A stretch of 64,000 bases of DNA from the NCBI RefSeq assembly GCF_001026695.1, contig NZ_LDNB01000012.1, forward strand, positions 79,812-143,811, in the 5' to 3' direction. The stretch is from Neobacillus vireti. Lineage in GTDB: Bacteria > Bacillota > Bacilli > Bacillales > Cytobacillaceae. The notes beneath the pieces are model-generated. The model was not told the DNA's origin. It did not search any database and was given only the letters and a program-made list of their open reading frames with translations. Positions within the stretch are counted from its first letter, which is position 1. Every line of letters starts with the position of its first letter. Shown here in pieces: positions 1 to 9,200 of the stretch. Both the position numbers and the translations under genes were made by a program.

Positions 1-210
1 CGTCCGAAAGGCATATTTGGTACTGCCGGCAATTGCGCTGGCAATCGAAGTTTTTCCAATTCCTGGTGGCCCATATAATATCATCGATGTCAGCTGTTTT
101 GCTTTTACCATTCTGGCAATTATTTTTCCGTCACCAACCAAATGTTCCTGGCCTGCGACTTCTTCAATCGTTCTAGGACGCATCCGATAGGCTAAAGGCT
201 TTTGCTGCAT
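1..210 (-). CDS. rarA: Replication-associated recombination protein RarA, N-terminal part (cut by window edge)
   Basis: The first 70 codons, read leftwards, encode the start of a RarA/MgsA-type AAA+ ATPase (B. subtilis YrvN), which acts at stalled or gapped replication forks. The N-terminus MQQKPLAYRMRPRTIEEVAG followed by GQEHLVGDGK is typical of the family, and a Walker A motif GPPGIGKTS lies at about residues 47-55. The ATG at 210 is preceded by GGAGAG at a normal distance. The rest of the gene lies before position 1. It is divergent from cymR, as in B. subtilis. The family call rests on 70 residues but the signature is strong. Confidence 0.9.
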   Translation of the reverse strand, partial: MQQKPLAYRMRPRTIEEVAGQEHLVGDGKIIARMVKAKQLTSMILYGPPGIGKTSIASAIAGSTKYAFRT

Positions 211-285
211 ATACATCTCTCCAAAAAAATATTCACTTCCATCTTACCATTTTCACTGCTAAAAGCATATTGAAGAAGAATGTGT

Positions 286-305
286 TATAATTTCTAATAC
301 CTATC
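286..305 (+). promoter_or_regulatory. Candidate -10 box and CymR-like motif upstream of cymR
   Basis: TATAAT at 286-291 is a good -10 hexamer, but no convincing -35 box lies 16-18 bp before it. TAATACCTAT follows at 296-305. Its complement ATAGGTATTA differs by one base from ATAGGAATTA in front of yrrT. CymR autoregulation through this motif is an inference. Confidence 0.35.
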
Positions 306-355
306 AATTTACTAAGGATTTTACTTTATATAGATTATAAATCGAGGTGCGTATT

Positions 356-775
356 ATGAAAATTTCTACTAAAGGACGTTATGGTCTGACAATCATGATT
401 GAACTTGCTAAAAAACATGGAGAGGGACCTACTTCATTAAAAACGATAGCCCAAGCTAATGATTTATCAGAACATTATTTAGAGCAATTGATTGCTCCGT
501 TACGGAATGCCGGATTAGTCAAAAGTATTAGAGGGGCGTACGGTGGTTATATTCTCACAAATGAACCATCGAAAATTACAGCAGGAGATGTCATTCGTGT
601 CCTTGAAGGACCTATCACTCCTGTTGAGGGAATTGAAGACGAAGAGCCGGCGAAGCGTGAGCTGTGGATTCGCATCCGCGATGCCATCAAAGATGTCCTC
701 GATAACACGACCATCGAGGATCTAGCTAGTCATAGTGATGACAGTGAGACAGATGGTTATATGTTTTATATTTGA
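356..775 (+). CDS. cymR: Rrf2-family regulator CymR (cysteine metabolism repressor)
   Basis: CymR is the Rrf2-family master repressor of cysteine and sulfur metabolism in Bacillaceae, acting with the cysteine synthase CysK as corepressor. The protein has 139 residues. The N-terminal winged helix-turn-helix starts MKISTKGRYGLT, with the recognition helix near LSEHYLEQLIAPLR and the wing at RGAYGGYIL. It contains no cysteine, so unlike IscR it cannot carry an Fe-S cluster. I chose the ATG at 356 because GAGGTG at 343-348 sits 7 bp before it; the GTG at 347 lies inside that ribosome binding site. The cysteine desulfurase follows 45 bp downstream. Confidence 0.95.
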   Translation: MKISTKGRYGLTIMIELAKKHGEGPTSLKTIAQANDLSEHYLEQLIAPLRNAGLVKSIRGAYGGYILTNEPSKITAGDVIRVLEGPITPVEGIEDEEPAKRELWIRIRDAIKDVLDNTTIEDLASHSDDSETDGYMFYI

Positions 776-820
776 TGTAAAAGATAATAATAGAGAATTT
801 TTTTGAATGAAGGTGTAATA

Positions 821-1963
821 ATGGAACGAATTTATCTCGATCATGCCGCTACGACTCCGATGCACCCTAAAGTTACTGAAAAAATGCTAGAAATTATGAA
901 CTCTACTTTTGGAAATCCTTCTAGTATCCATTCATATGGCAGAGAGGCGCGTCATCATATTGATTTAGCACGTGCGGCGCTAGCTCGAAGCATTGGGGCG
1001 AAGGAAAGTGAAATCATTTTTACTGGCGGTGGAACCGAGGCTGATAATATGGCTTTATTCGGGGTGGCCGAAAGTAATCAACATAATGGCAGGCATATCA
1101 TTACAACGCAAATCGAACACCATGCCGTGCTCCACGCCTGCAAGAAACTAGAAAAAATGGGCTTTGAGGTGACATATCTCCCAGTCGATGAAACCGGGAG
1201 AATTTCACTTTCGGAGCTTGAGGCTGCCTTAAGAGATGATACCATTCTCGTTTCTGTCATGTATGGAAACAATGAAGTTGGAGCGATTCAGCCGATATCG
1301 AAGATTGGCCAACTTTTGAAAAATCATCAAGCTGTTTTTCATACGGATGCAGTACAGGCTTATGGAATGGAAATCATCAATGTTAATGATAGCTTCATTG
1401 ATTTATTATCAGTTTCTGCTCATAAAATTAACGGTCCAAAAGGAACGGGTTTTCTCTATGCAAGGTCAACGGTAAAATTGGCGCCTCGTCTATTTGGCGG
1501 TGATCAAGAAAGAAAACGGCGTGCTGGAACCGAAAATGTGGCAGCGATTGCCGGATTCCGTGAGGCAGTTTTGATTGTAAATGAACAACGTGCCGCCAAG
1601 CGGGAAAGGTTCATTGATTTTAAAAAAATATTAATGGACAAGCTCCGTGAACAAAATGTTGCGTTTGACGTAAACGGATCGCTTGAATTTTCCCTGCCGC
1701 ATGTATTAAACTTAAGCTTTCCAGGGACAAGTGTCGAAGCAATGCTCGTTAATCTCGACTTAGCTGGAATTGCTGTTTCGAGTGGCTCTGCTTGCACGGC
1801 GGGTTCGATTGAGCCTTCCCATGTCCTTGTTGCCATGTTTGGTAAACAGTCAGAGCGCTTAATCAATTCGATTCGGTTTAGCTTTGGTTTTAATACGACG
1901 ACTGAAGAAGTCGTCAAGGCAGCTGAAGAAATCGCTGGAGTTGTTTCGCGCTTGAAAAAATAA
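821..1963 (+). CDS. iscS: Cysteine desulfurase (IscS/NifS type, YrvO)
   Basis: This PLP enzyme converts cysteine to alanine and loads a persulfide for transfer. In B. subtilis the orthologue YrvO passes sulfur to MnmA, encoded next door. The protein has 380 residues and begins MERIYLDHAATTP. The PLP lysine is K202 in SAHKINGPKG. The catalytic loop SGSACTAGS carries C325. Start ATG 821 has GAAGGTG about 7 bp upstream; the in-frame TTG at 803 has no such site. The order cymR, desulfurase, mnmA ties sulfur regulation to tRNA thiolation. Family and role are secure; the exact sulfur acceptors are inferred from the orthologue. Confidence 0.95.
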   Translation: MERIYLDHAATTPMHPKVTEKMLEIMNSTFGNPSSIHSYGREARHHIDLARAALARSIGAKESEIIFTGGGTEADNMALFGVAESNQHNGRHIITTQIEHHAVLHACKKLEKMGFEVTYLPVDETGRISLSELEAALRDDTILVSVMYGNNEVGAIQPISKIGQLLKNHQAVFHTDAVQAYGMEIINVNDSFIDLLSVSAHKINGPKGTGFLYARSTVKLAPRLFGGDQERKRRAGTENVAAIAGFREAVLIVNEQRAAKRERFIDFKKILMDKLREQNVAFDVNGSLEFSLPHVLNLSFPGTSVEAMLVNLDLAGIAVSSGSACTAGSIEPSHVLVAMFGKQSERLINSIRFSFGFNTTTEEVVKAAEEIAGVVSRLKK

Positions 1964-3121
<1,158 letters not shown>

Positions 3122-3129
3122 TATTTAGA

Positions 3130-3161
3130 CCTCGATTCTTGTGGAGAATCGGGGTTTTTTT
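3130..3161 (+). terminator. Intrinsic terminator after mnmA
   Basis: CCTCGATTCT at 3130-3139 pairs with AGAATCGGGG at 3145-3154 around a 5-nt loop. A run of seven T follows. Confidence 0.9.
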
Positions 3162-3176
3162 GCGTGAATTTTCGGG

Positions 3177-3438
3177 TTGGCGGAATAAATGTGAAGTTGG
3201 CGAAATTATTCCTTGGTTTGGCGAAATAAAAGGTGAAGTTGGCGAGATTCAGCGGCAGTTTGGCGAAATAAACGATAAAATCGGCGAAATCCCGGTTTCT
3301 TTTTGGAAGAAAAACCGGTTTTGGCGAAATAAACCGTGAAGTTGGCGATATTATTTCTCAGTTTGGCGAAATTAGAGGCCAAGTTGGCGAGATAAATCCG
3401 CAGATTGGCGAAAAAAACGCCAAACTCGGCGAAATCCC
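3177..3438. repeat. Phased short-repeat array 1 (core TTGGCGAAATAAA, period 21 bp)
   Basis: This fills most of the 390-bp gap between mnmA and the TPR gene. GGCG cores start at 3179, 3199, 3220, 3241, 3262, 3283, 3323, 3344, 3365, 3386, 3407 and 3428. The steps are 20, then 21 bp, except one 40-bp step that holds a degenerate unit. About 12 bases are conserved and about 9 vary between copies. Because 21 is divisible by three, spurious ORFs run through it on both strands with heptad-like patterns such as VGEI on the plus strand. I regard it as non-coding repeat DNA. Confidence 0.8.
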
Positions 3439-3551
3439 TGCTTTTTTTGGATTTGCGAGGATCTAAACGAATATCCAGATCCTCATTTAGCTTAGAAAGT
3501 AATTTTTGAATAAAATATGATATACTTTCTCTTAGGATTGGAGTTGAAATA

Positions 3552-4205
3552 ATGGATAAAAACCAATTAGGTGTACAATACATGCAGGAAGGCAACTGGG
3601 AAGAGGCGGCAAAGGCATTTAATGAAGCCATCGAAGAAAACCCGAACGACCCAGTCGCTTACATTAATTTTGGAAATGTACTTTCAGCGGTCGGCGACGA
3701 CGAAAAAGCGCTCAAATTTTATCAAAAAGCAATTGAAATAGATGAAAATGCTGCGGCTGCGTATTATAGCATCGGCAACTTATTATTCAGTAAGGACCTC
3801 TTTAACGAAGCCAAGAATATGTTTGAAACAGCAATGAAAAAAGGGCTCAACACAAGTGACAACTATTTTATGCTAGGGCTAACACTTGTTCAACTAAATC
3901 AGGGACGTTTTGCTCTCCCTTATTTACAAAGAAGTGTTGAACTCAACGGAACAGATGCGGAAGCACGTTTTCAATATGGATTAGCGTTAGCACAGCTCGA
4001 ACTGATTGATGAATCAATGGTTCAATTCACTAAATGTATCGAGCTGGACCCTAACCATTCGGATGCCTATTATAATTTAGGGGTTTCTTTTGCCTTTAAA
4101 GAAAATGCTCAAAAAGCAATTGAGATGTTTAATAAGGCACTCGACATTCAGCCGGACCATTTGCTTGCAGGTCATGCTAAAAAACTAATCGAAAACAATC
4201 TTTAA
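3552..4205 (+). CDS. yrrB: Tetratricopeptide repeat protein (YrrB-like)
   Basis: The 217-residue protein is made almost entirely of TPR units. About six 34-residue repeats can be seen, for example those starting at NPNDPVAYINFGNVL, DENAAAAYYSIGNLL and DPNHSDAYYNLGVSF. There is no signal peptide or membrane segment, so it is probably a cytoplasmic scaffold. Its partner is unknown. The position between mnmA and recD2 matches B. subtilis yrrB. ATG 3552 has GGAG about 10 bp upstream. TATACT at 3522-3527 could be a -10 box but lacks a clear -35. Confidence 0.9.
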   Translation: MDKNQLGVQYMQEGNWEEAAKAFNEAIEENPNDPVAYINFGNVLSAVGDDEKALKFYQKAIEIDENAAAAYYSIGNLLFSKDLFNEAKNMFETAMKKGLNTSDNYFMLGLTLVQLNQGRFALPYLQRSVELNGTDAEARFQYGLALAQLELIDESMVQFTKCIELDPNHSDAYYNLGVSFAFKENAQKAIEMFNKALDIQPDHLLAGHAKKLIENNL

Positions 4206-4239
4206 TTTTTCAAACGCCGCCGAAGGGAGGGAGTACAGA

Positions 4240-6693
4240 ATGGAAAAGCAAGACTCGCTGGATTTATTTCAAGAGCAGGCAAAGTTCGTTAAGGGCCGGC
4301 CGATAGTAACGATTTTTCACAATGAACAAAATCTATATACTGTATTGAGAATTAGGGTTGATGAAACGAATCACCAATATGAAGACAAAGAGGCAGTCGT
4401 TACCGGTTACTTTCCGAAAATCCATGAACAGGAAAGCTATATTTTTTTCGGAGAGTTTAAGGAACATCCAAAGTTTGGAATGCAATTTCATACCAATCAT
4501 TTTCGGAAGGACATGCCGCAGACAAAACAAGGCGTTGCAGCGTATTTATCAGGTGAAATGTTTAAAGGGATTGGCAAAAAAACAGCACAAAGTATCGTCG
4601 ATACCTTAGGAGAGGACGCCATCTCCAAAATTCTCAATCAGCCGTCACTGCTGGATTCCATTCCCAAGCTACCTCCTGAAAAGGCAAAAATGCTTTACGA
4701 TACATTGATGGAGCATCAAGGACTCGAGCAGGTAATGGTGGCCTTAAACCAATATGGTTTTGGCCCGCAAATTTCGATGCGGATATACCAAGCATATAAA
4801 GAGGAAACCCTCGATACTATTCAAAAAAATCCCTACAAGCTTGTGGAGGATATCGAAGGCATCGGTTTTGGACGCGCGGACGAGCTAGGCTACCAGCTGG
4901 GGATTTCCGGTAACCATCCAGATCGAATTAAAGCAGCATGCCTATACATACTAGAAAAAGAAAGCATCCAAGCAGGACACGTGTTCATGCAGGTCGAGGA
5001 TTTACTTGAACAAGTAAAAGTTCTCCTCGAGGAAAACAAGCGCGATCAGATTGAATACGCCGACATATCGACTGAAGTCATTAAGCTTAATGAAGAAGGG
5101 AAAATTAAAGGTGAGGAAAAACGCGTTTATTTGCCTTCGTTATTTTTCGCGGAAAAAGGACTTGTGACGAGCATCCAACGCATACTAAAGCAAACGGAAT
5201 ACAAAGATCAATTTCCTGAATCGGAGTTCCTGCTGGCGCTGGGAAGCTTGGAGGAGCGGCTCAAGGTCCATTATGCGCCAACTCAAAAAGAAGCGATTCA
5301 GACAGCGCTCATGTCGCCCATGCTTATCTTAACTGGTGGACCAGGAACTGGTAAAACAACGGTCATTAAGGGAATAGTTGAGCTGTATGCGGAATTGCAC
5401 GGAGTCTCATTAGAGTTGAAGGACTACCAGAAAAAGGATGAACCTTTCCCGTTTTTGCTTGCGGCACCAACCGGGAGAGCGGCCAAAAGAATGAGCGAAT
5501 CGACCGGTCTTCCTGCAGTAACTATCCACCGGCTGCTTGGGTTTAACGGAACGGAAGGGTTTGACCGCGATGATGCGAGCCCGCTAGAAGGAAAAATATT
5601 AATTGTTGATGAAACCTCCATGCTGGATATTTGGCTGGCCAATCAATTGTTTAAGGCCTTGCCGGAAAATATTCAAGTTATCCTTGTTGGTGATGAGGAC
5701 CAGCTGCCATCTGTTGGACCAGGACAGGTTTTAAAGGATTTGCTTCAATCTGAACGGATTCCAACCGTCAGATTAACAGATATTTACCGTCAGGCAGAAG
5801 GGTCTTCGATTATTGAACTGGCCCACGAAATCAAAAAGGGGTATCTCCCTGCTGATGTTACTGAGAAGCAAGCCGACCGCTCTTTTATCAAATGTTCAAC
5901 CCCACAGGTGGCTCAAGTGGTTGAGAAAGTGGCACTCAATGCTAAAAATAAAGGGTATTCTGCAAAGGAAATTCAAGTATTGGCACCGATGTACAGAGGC
6001 CCTGCCGGGATTGACCGGCTAAATGTTTTACTTCAGGAAATTTTCAATCCGAATCCTGACGGAAAGCGCAAAGAAATTGCTTTTGGTGAGGTGAAATACC
6101 GCATCGGTGATAAGGTGCTACAGCTCGTCAACCAGCCGGAGAGCAATGTTTTTAACGGGGATATAGGTGAAATTATCTCGATCATTTATGCAAAAGAAAA
6201 CACTGAAAAGCAAGATATGATCTATATTTCTTTTGAAGGCAATGAGATTGAATATACTAAGCAGGATTTAACTCAGATAACTCATGCTTATTGCTGCTCG
6301 GTGCATAAATCACAGGGAAGCGAGTTCCCTATTGTGATCCTTCCGATAACAAGAAGCTATTATCGGATGCTGCAGAGAAATTTAATTTATACGGCGATAA
6401 CAAGAAGCAAACAATCGTTAATTTTATGCGGCGAAGAAGATGCGCTGCGAATGGGTGTCGAAAGAGCCGATGAGCTCTCAAGGCAAACGACCCTTTGCCA
6501 AAAGCTTCAAGAAACCATCCATGGTAAATCCATTAGTAAAGAAAAAAGCGTATCTAAGCAAGAAGAAAAACGGGCAACCAATGACGACCAAACTACAGCT
6601 GCAGAGATGTCCTACGAAGAAGAATTAATGCAGGTAAATCCATTGGTAGGAATGGAAAACGTTTCACCTTATGATTTTATGGTAAATGACTGA
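4240..6693 (+). CDS. recD2: ATP-dependent DNA helicase RecD2 (YrrC)
   Basis: RecD2 is a superfamily 1B 5'-3' helicase found without RecBC; in B. subtilis it supports replication fork progress and repair. The 817-residue protein has an N-terminal extension with helix-hairpin-helix elements (GIGKKTAQSIVDTLG, then GIGFGRADELG). Walker A GGPGTGKTT lies near residues 365-373, a Walker B-like IVDETSMLD near 457, and the late helicase motif HKSQGSEF near 690. The final 60 or so residues after the helicase core are polar and probably flexible. GGGAGGGAG precedes the ATG, 34 bp after yrrB, suggesting one operon. Confidence 0.95.
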   Translation: MEKQDSLDLFQEQAKFVKGRPIVTIFHNEQNLYTVLRIRVDETNHQYEDKEAVVTGYFPKIHEQESYIFFGEFKEHPKFGMQFHTNHFRKDMPQTKQGVAAYLSGEMFKGIGKKTAQSIVDTLGEDAISKILNQPSLLDSIPKLPPEKAKMLYDTLMEHQGLEQVMVALNQYGFGPQISMRIYQAYKEETLDTIQKNPYKLVEDIEGIGFGRADELGYQLGISGNHPDRIKAACLYILEKESIQAGHVFMQVEDLLEQVKVLLEENKRDQIEYADISTEVIKLNEEGKIKGEEKRVYLPSLFFAEKGLVTSIQRILKQTEYKDQFPESEFLLALGSLEERLKVHYAPTQKEAIQTALMSPMLILTGGPGTGKTTVIKGIVELYAELHGVSLELKDYQKKDEPFPFLLAAPTGRAAKRMSESTGLPAVTIHRLLGFNGTEGFDRDDASPLEGKILIVDETSMLDIWLANQLFKALPENIQVILVGDEDQLPSVGPGQVLKDLLQSERIPTVRLTDIYRQAEGSSIIELAHEIKKGYLPADVTEKQADRSFIKCSTPQVAQVVEKVALNAKNKGYSAKEIQVLAPMYRGPAGIDRLNVLLQEIFNPNPDGKRKEIAFGEVKYRIGDKVLQLVNQPESNVFNGDIGEIISIIYAKENTEKQDMIYISFEGNEIEYTKQDLTQITHAYCCSVHKSQGSEFPIVILPITRSYYRMLQRNLIYTAITRSKQSLILCGEEDALRMGVERADELSRQTTLCQKLQETIHGKSISKEKSVSKQEEKRATNDDQTTAAEMSYEEELMQVNPLVGMENVSPYDFMVND

Positions 6694-6726
6694 AACTATA
6701 AATGTTCACAGGAGGTGGGACACTCT

Positions 6727-7227
6727 TTGCGGACATTTTCTTTATTGAAAGGGCAGCCTGTATTTGAAACGAGAACCGGTACAAAAATTGGTGAGATCAG
6801 TGATCTCTGTATCTCAAGCGGCGGCACGGTGAAAGGTCTACTAGTTAAAAAAGGCGTTTTCTTCAAACAATCTTTTTTTCTGGACATTCAAAAGGTGACT
6901 TCCTTCGGCTGGGATGGAGTTATGATTGAGGAGCCCGAGCATTTAGAAAAGCTAAAAGATAGACCTGATTATACCTTAAACCATCAACATTCCTTAGACG
7001 GTATGATGATGCTCTCTAAGGGCGGAAAAACGCTCGGTTTGTTAAAAGATGTTTATTTTCAAGAAGAAGTGGGCACAATCGTAGGGTACGAAATCACGGA
7101 TGGCTTCTTTTCGGATATCACGGAAGGGAAACAGGTCATTCAATCTGAGAAGCCCATAGCAATCGGAAAGGATGCCATTATCGTAGATGTAAATGAAAAC
7201 TCGCCAACTGGCCATGAAACCCTGTAG
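6727..7227 (+). CDS. yrrD: PRC-barrel domain protein (YrrD-like)
   Basis: The 166-residue protein contains two PRC-barrel-type segments, one near the start (LLKGQPVFETRTGTKIGEI) and one in the middle (MLSKGGKTLGLLKDVYF). PRC barrels occur in RimM, photosystem and sporulation proteins, where they act in RNA or protein contacts; the role of YrrD itself is not known. I chose TTG 6727 because AGGAGGTG at 6711-6718 lies 8 bp before it. The in-frame GTG at 6715 is part of that ribosome binding site. It follows recD2 closely, as in B. subtilis. Confidence 0.85.
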   Translation: MRTFSLLKGQPVFETRTGTKIGEISDLCISSGGTVKGLLVKKGVFFKQSFFLDIQKVTSFGWDGVMIEEPEHLEKLKDRPDYTLNHQHSLDGMMMLSKGGKTLGLLKDVYFQEEVGTIVGYEITDGFFSDITEGKQVIQSEKPIAIGKDAIIVDVNENSPTGHETL

Positions 7228-7316
7228 GGTGAGGACCTGAGGCGCAGTTGAATTTATGCGTATCAGAATTTATCAAGTAAATTCTGGCTAGCTAAATATA
7301 CGTGAGGTGTCCTTTC

Positions 7317-7508
7317 ATGTTTAAGTGTCCCAATTGTCAAAGCAAGGATATCGGCAAAATTGGTATCAACCAATATTATTGCTGGAACTGTTTTATTGAG
7401 CTCTCGGTTTCTGAAGGCATAATCAACACCCATCAAGTTGAAGAAGACGGGTCACTTAGTTCCTTAGACGATTTGTTTGAAGAAGAAGAGCGTCGTTACA
7501 CCCTTTAG
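7317..7508 (+). CDS. Small zinc-ribbon protein of unknown function
   Basis: A 63-residue protein with two CxxC knuckles at C4/C7 and C22/C25 (MFKCPNC and YYCWNC), spaced as in a zinc ribbon, followed by an acidic tail (DDLFEEEE). A small metal-binding adaptor fits, but no partner is visible. GTGAGGTGTC at 7302-7311 is the ribosome binding site for ATG 7317; an ORF extended to 7302 would start inside it. It lies 89 bp after yrrD, probably in the same transcript. Confidence 0.75.
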   Translation: MFKCPNCQSKDIGKIGINQYYCWNCFIELSVSEGIINTHQVEEDGSLSSLDDLFEEEERRYTL

Positions 7509-7565
7509 AATAGAAAAGCGGACGCAGGAGCCGACGCTGGACAATTAAAATAAGAGGTGAGACGG

Positions 7566-7700
7566 ATGAACAAAATGATGACGTCGATGATTGCTTTTGG
7601 TGCAGGGATGGCAGTATATAATCTTGCTCAGCGAAATAATATGATGTCGCCCCGCAATATGAAAAGAATGCAACGGAAAGTAAAACGTGCGATATTTTAA
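7566..7700 (+). CDS. DUF3918-type small protein (YrzQ-like)
   Basis: A 44-residue basic protein, MNKMMTSMIAFGAGMAVYNL followed by a basic tail ending KRMQRKVKRAIF. A short hydrophobic stretch (residues 7-20) followed by a positively charged tail suggests membrane association. It is preceded by AAGAGGTGAGACGG and followed at once by a strong terminator, which supports it as a real gene. I recognise the family but not a function. Confidence 0.7.
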   Translation: MNKMMTSMIAFGAGMAVYNLAQRNNMMSPRNMKRMQRKVKRAIF

Positions 7701-7710
7701 ATGTACCTTA

Positions 7711-7740
7711 ATCCCCCTCTTAGTTCCGAGGGGGATTTTT
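7711..7740 (+). terminator. Intrinsic terminator
   Basis: ATCCCCCTC at 7711-7719 pairs perfectly with GAGGGGGAT at 7728-7736, followed by a T run. It closes the group that starts with yrrB. Confidence 0.9.
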
Positions 7741-7792
7741 GTTGAATATTTACACCAATTGTCTCTAAAACTAAAGAAAAGGAGGCATTGAC

Positions 7793-8863
7793 GTGGATAT
7801 TCGCATGAAATGGTATTACCGAATCGGTTTTTTGCTCCTTTTATTGATTGCCATTTATCTCTTTCTAAAAATTAGCTTTGTCTGGATGCCGATTCTTCGA
7901 GTCACTGTTCTCATTATTCTACCGTTTATCATTGGCGGATTTATTACTTATTTGCTTCATCCGCTTGTTGAAAAATTACATGAAAAAGGGCTTCATCGCG
8001 GTCTTGCGATTATGCTCATATATGTTATTTTTTTTGGCGGAATTGGCTTGGCCCTTTATAAAGGGATACCGGCAATGATTGACCAATTAAAAGATCTGAC
8101 TGAAAGTGCACCGATCTTTGCCGAGCAATACCGGGAATGGATTGCAAAGCTCCAGTCCCACACCAGGGAGTGGCCAGATGGTCTTCAAGCAAGATTAGAT
8201 GAAGGCATCGATACCTTTGAAAAAAAGCTGGACTCCCTAGTAACGATTCTCGTGAATATCTTAATGAAATTTTTCAATTCGGCGTTAATCCTGATGATTA
8301 TCCCGTTTATTGCCTTCTATATGTTAAAGGACTTTCAACTCATTAAACAGGCTTGCTGGTATATGACTCCAAAAAAATGGCGGAAAAAGGGGACGCTTTT
8401 TCTCAAAGATATTGATGAATCCCTCGGCAGCTATATTAGGGGACAGCTGTTAATCTGTATCATAATTGGCAGTATTTCCGCTTTGCTATTTTGGATTTTT
8501 CATTTAAAATATCCGTTGCTATTGGGTTTGATTGTTGGGGCCACAAATGTAATCCCTTATTTTGGACCGATTATCGGGGCAGTGCCAGCCGTCATCATTG
8601 CGGCAACCTCGTCAGTCAAACTAGTCATCATTACGGCAGTGATTGTTTTTGGTTTGCAATTTCTCGAAGGGAATATTCTATCCCCTTATATCGTTGGAAA
8701 AAGTCTTCATATGCACCCGTTAATCATTATGATTGCCTTAACAGCAGGTGGAGAAATTGGCGGCATTTTGGGATTGATTGTAGCAGTCCCTGTTCTTGTC
8801 GTTCTTAAAGTATCCATCGTCCATGCAAAAAATCATTTCATTAACGGGAAATCGAAGGAATAA
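7793..8863 (+). CDS. AI-2E family membrane transporter (YrrI-like)
   Basis: A 356-residue polytopic membrane protein of the AI-2E/UPF0118 (PerM) superfamily. Hydrophobic segments lie near residues 8-28, 30-55, 65-85, 150-175, 205-235, 240-275 and 300-345, with a soluble part around 90-145. The family signature PYFGPIIGAVPA lies near residue 250. Members are linked to export of small molecules or sodium/proton exchange; the substrate here cannot be told. GTG 7793 has AAGGAGG at the ideal distance; ATG 7805 is an alternative. The next gene downstream has its own promoter. Confidence 0.9.
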   Translation: MDIRMKWYYRIGFLLLLLIAIYLFLKISFVWMPILRVTVLIILPFIIGGFITYLLHPLVEKLHEKGLHRGLAIMLIYVIFFGGIGLALYKGIPAMIDQLKDLTESAPIFAEQYREWIAKLQSHTREWPDGLQARLDEGIDTFEKKLDSLVTILVNILMKFFNSALILMIIPFIAFYMLKDFQLIKQACWYMTPKKWRKKGTLFLKDIDESLGSYIRGQLLICIIIGSISALLFWIFHLKYPLLLGLIVGATNVIPYFGPIIGAVPAVIIAATSSVKLVIITAVIVFGLQFLEGNILSPYIVGKSLHMHPLIIMIALTAGGEIGGILGLIVAVPVLVVLKVSIVHAKNHFINGKSKE

Positions 8864-8867
8864 GAAA

Positions 8868-8896
8868 TTGACAAACGTTTTCCTGCTCGCTATAAT
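8868..8896 (+). promoter_or_regulatory. Sigma-A promoter of alaS
   Basis: TTGACA at 8868-8873 and TATAAT at 8891-8896 are both full consensus, with a 17-bp spacer. The -35 box begins 4 bp after the stop codon of the upstream transporter. Confidence 0.93.
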
Positions 8897-8944
8897 TCCT
8901 CATATAGAATATATCGATCATGTAGAAGGATCAAGTACGTTGTA

Positions 8945-9165
8945 GTCCATCTATAGCGCGTAAAGCGTTGAAGAGAGGAGCTTCCTTGGCTGAAAGAGGC
9001 TCTAGATGAAGGATGACAGAAAGCTAATCCGGAGTGCAGCTAATCACTGCCGTACACTCGCGTTAAGAGTATTTTTGAGAGATGGATACCGTTTTTTTGG
9101 ATCCATAATCAGGGTGGTACCGCGAGAGAGGCTCTCGTCCCTGCTATAGGGATGAGGGCCTTTTT
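8945..9165 (+). promoter_or_regulatory. T-box riboswitch controlling alaS
   Basis: The leader senses uncharged tRNA-Ala. The T-box core AGGGTGGTACCGCG is at 9111-9124. Upstream is a Stem I region with the distal GGCTGAAAG element around 8978-8986. The likely specifier is GCT at 9023-9025 (Ala), flanked by GAAA and A; this reading is tentative because a second AGCTAATC follows at 9038. The terminator stem is GGCTCTCGTCCCT at 9130-9142 with AGGGATGAGGGCC at 9148-9160, then five T. The antiterminator would use the T-box bases and the 5' terminator arm. Confidence 0.95.
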
Positions 9166-9200
9166 GTATTCTTTTTTAAATATAAAGGAGGTTAAACCAA

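Noticed and set aside
3177..3438. Possible CRISPR array
   Set aside because: Repeats are about 12 bp and spacers about 9 bp, far shorter than CRISPR units, and no cas genes are in the window.
3206..3631. A 141-codon minus-strand ORF through array 1 and into yrrB
   Set aside because: It is open only because the repeat period is a multiple of three; half of it is antisense to a solid TPR gene and it has no convincing start.
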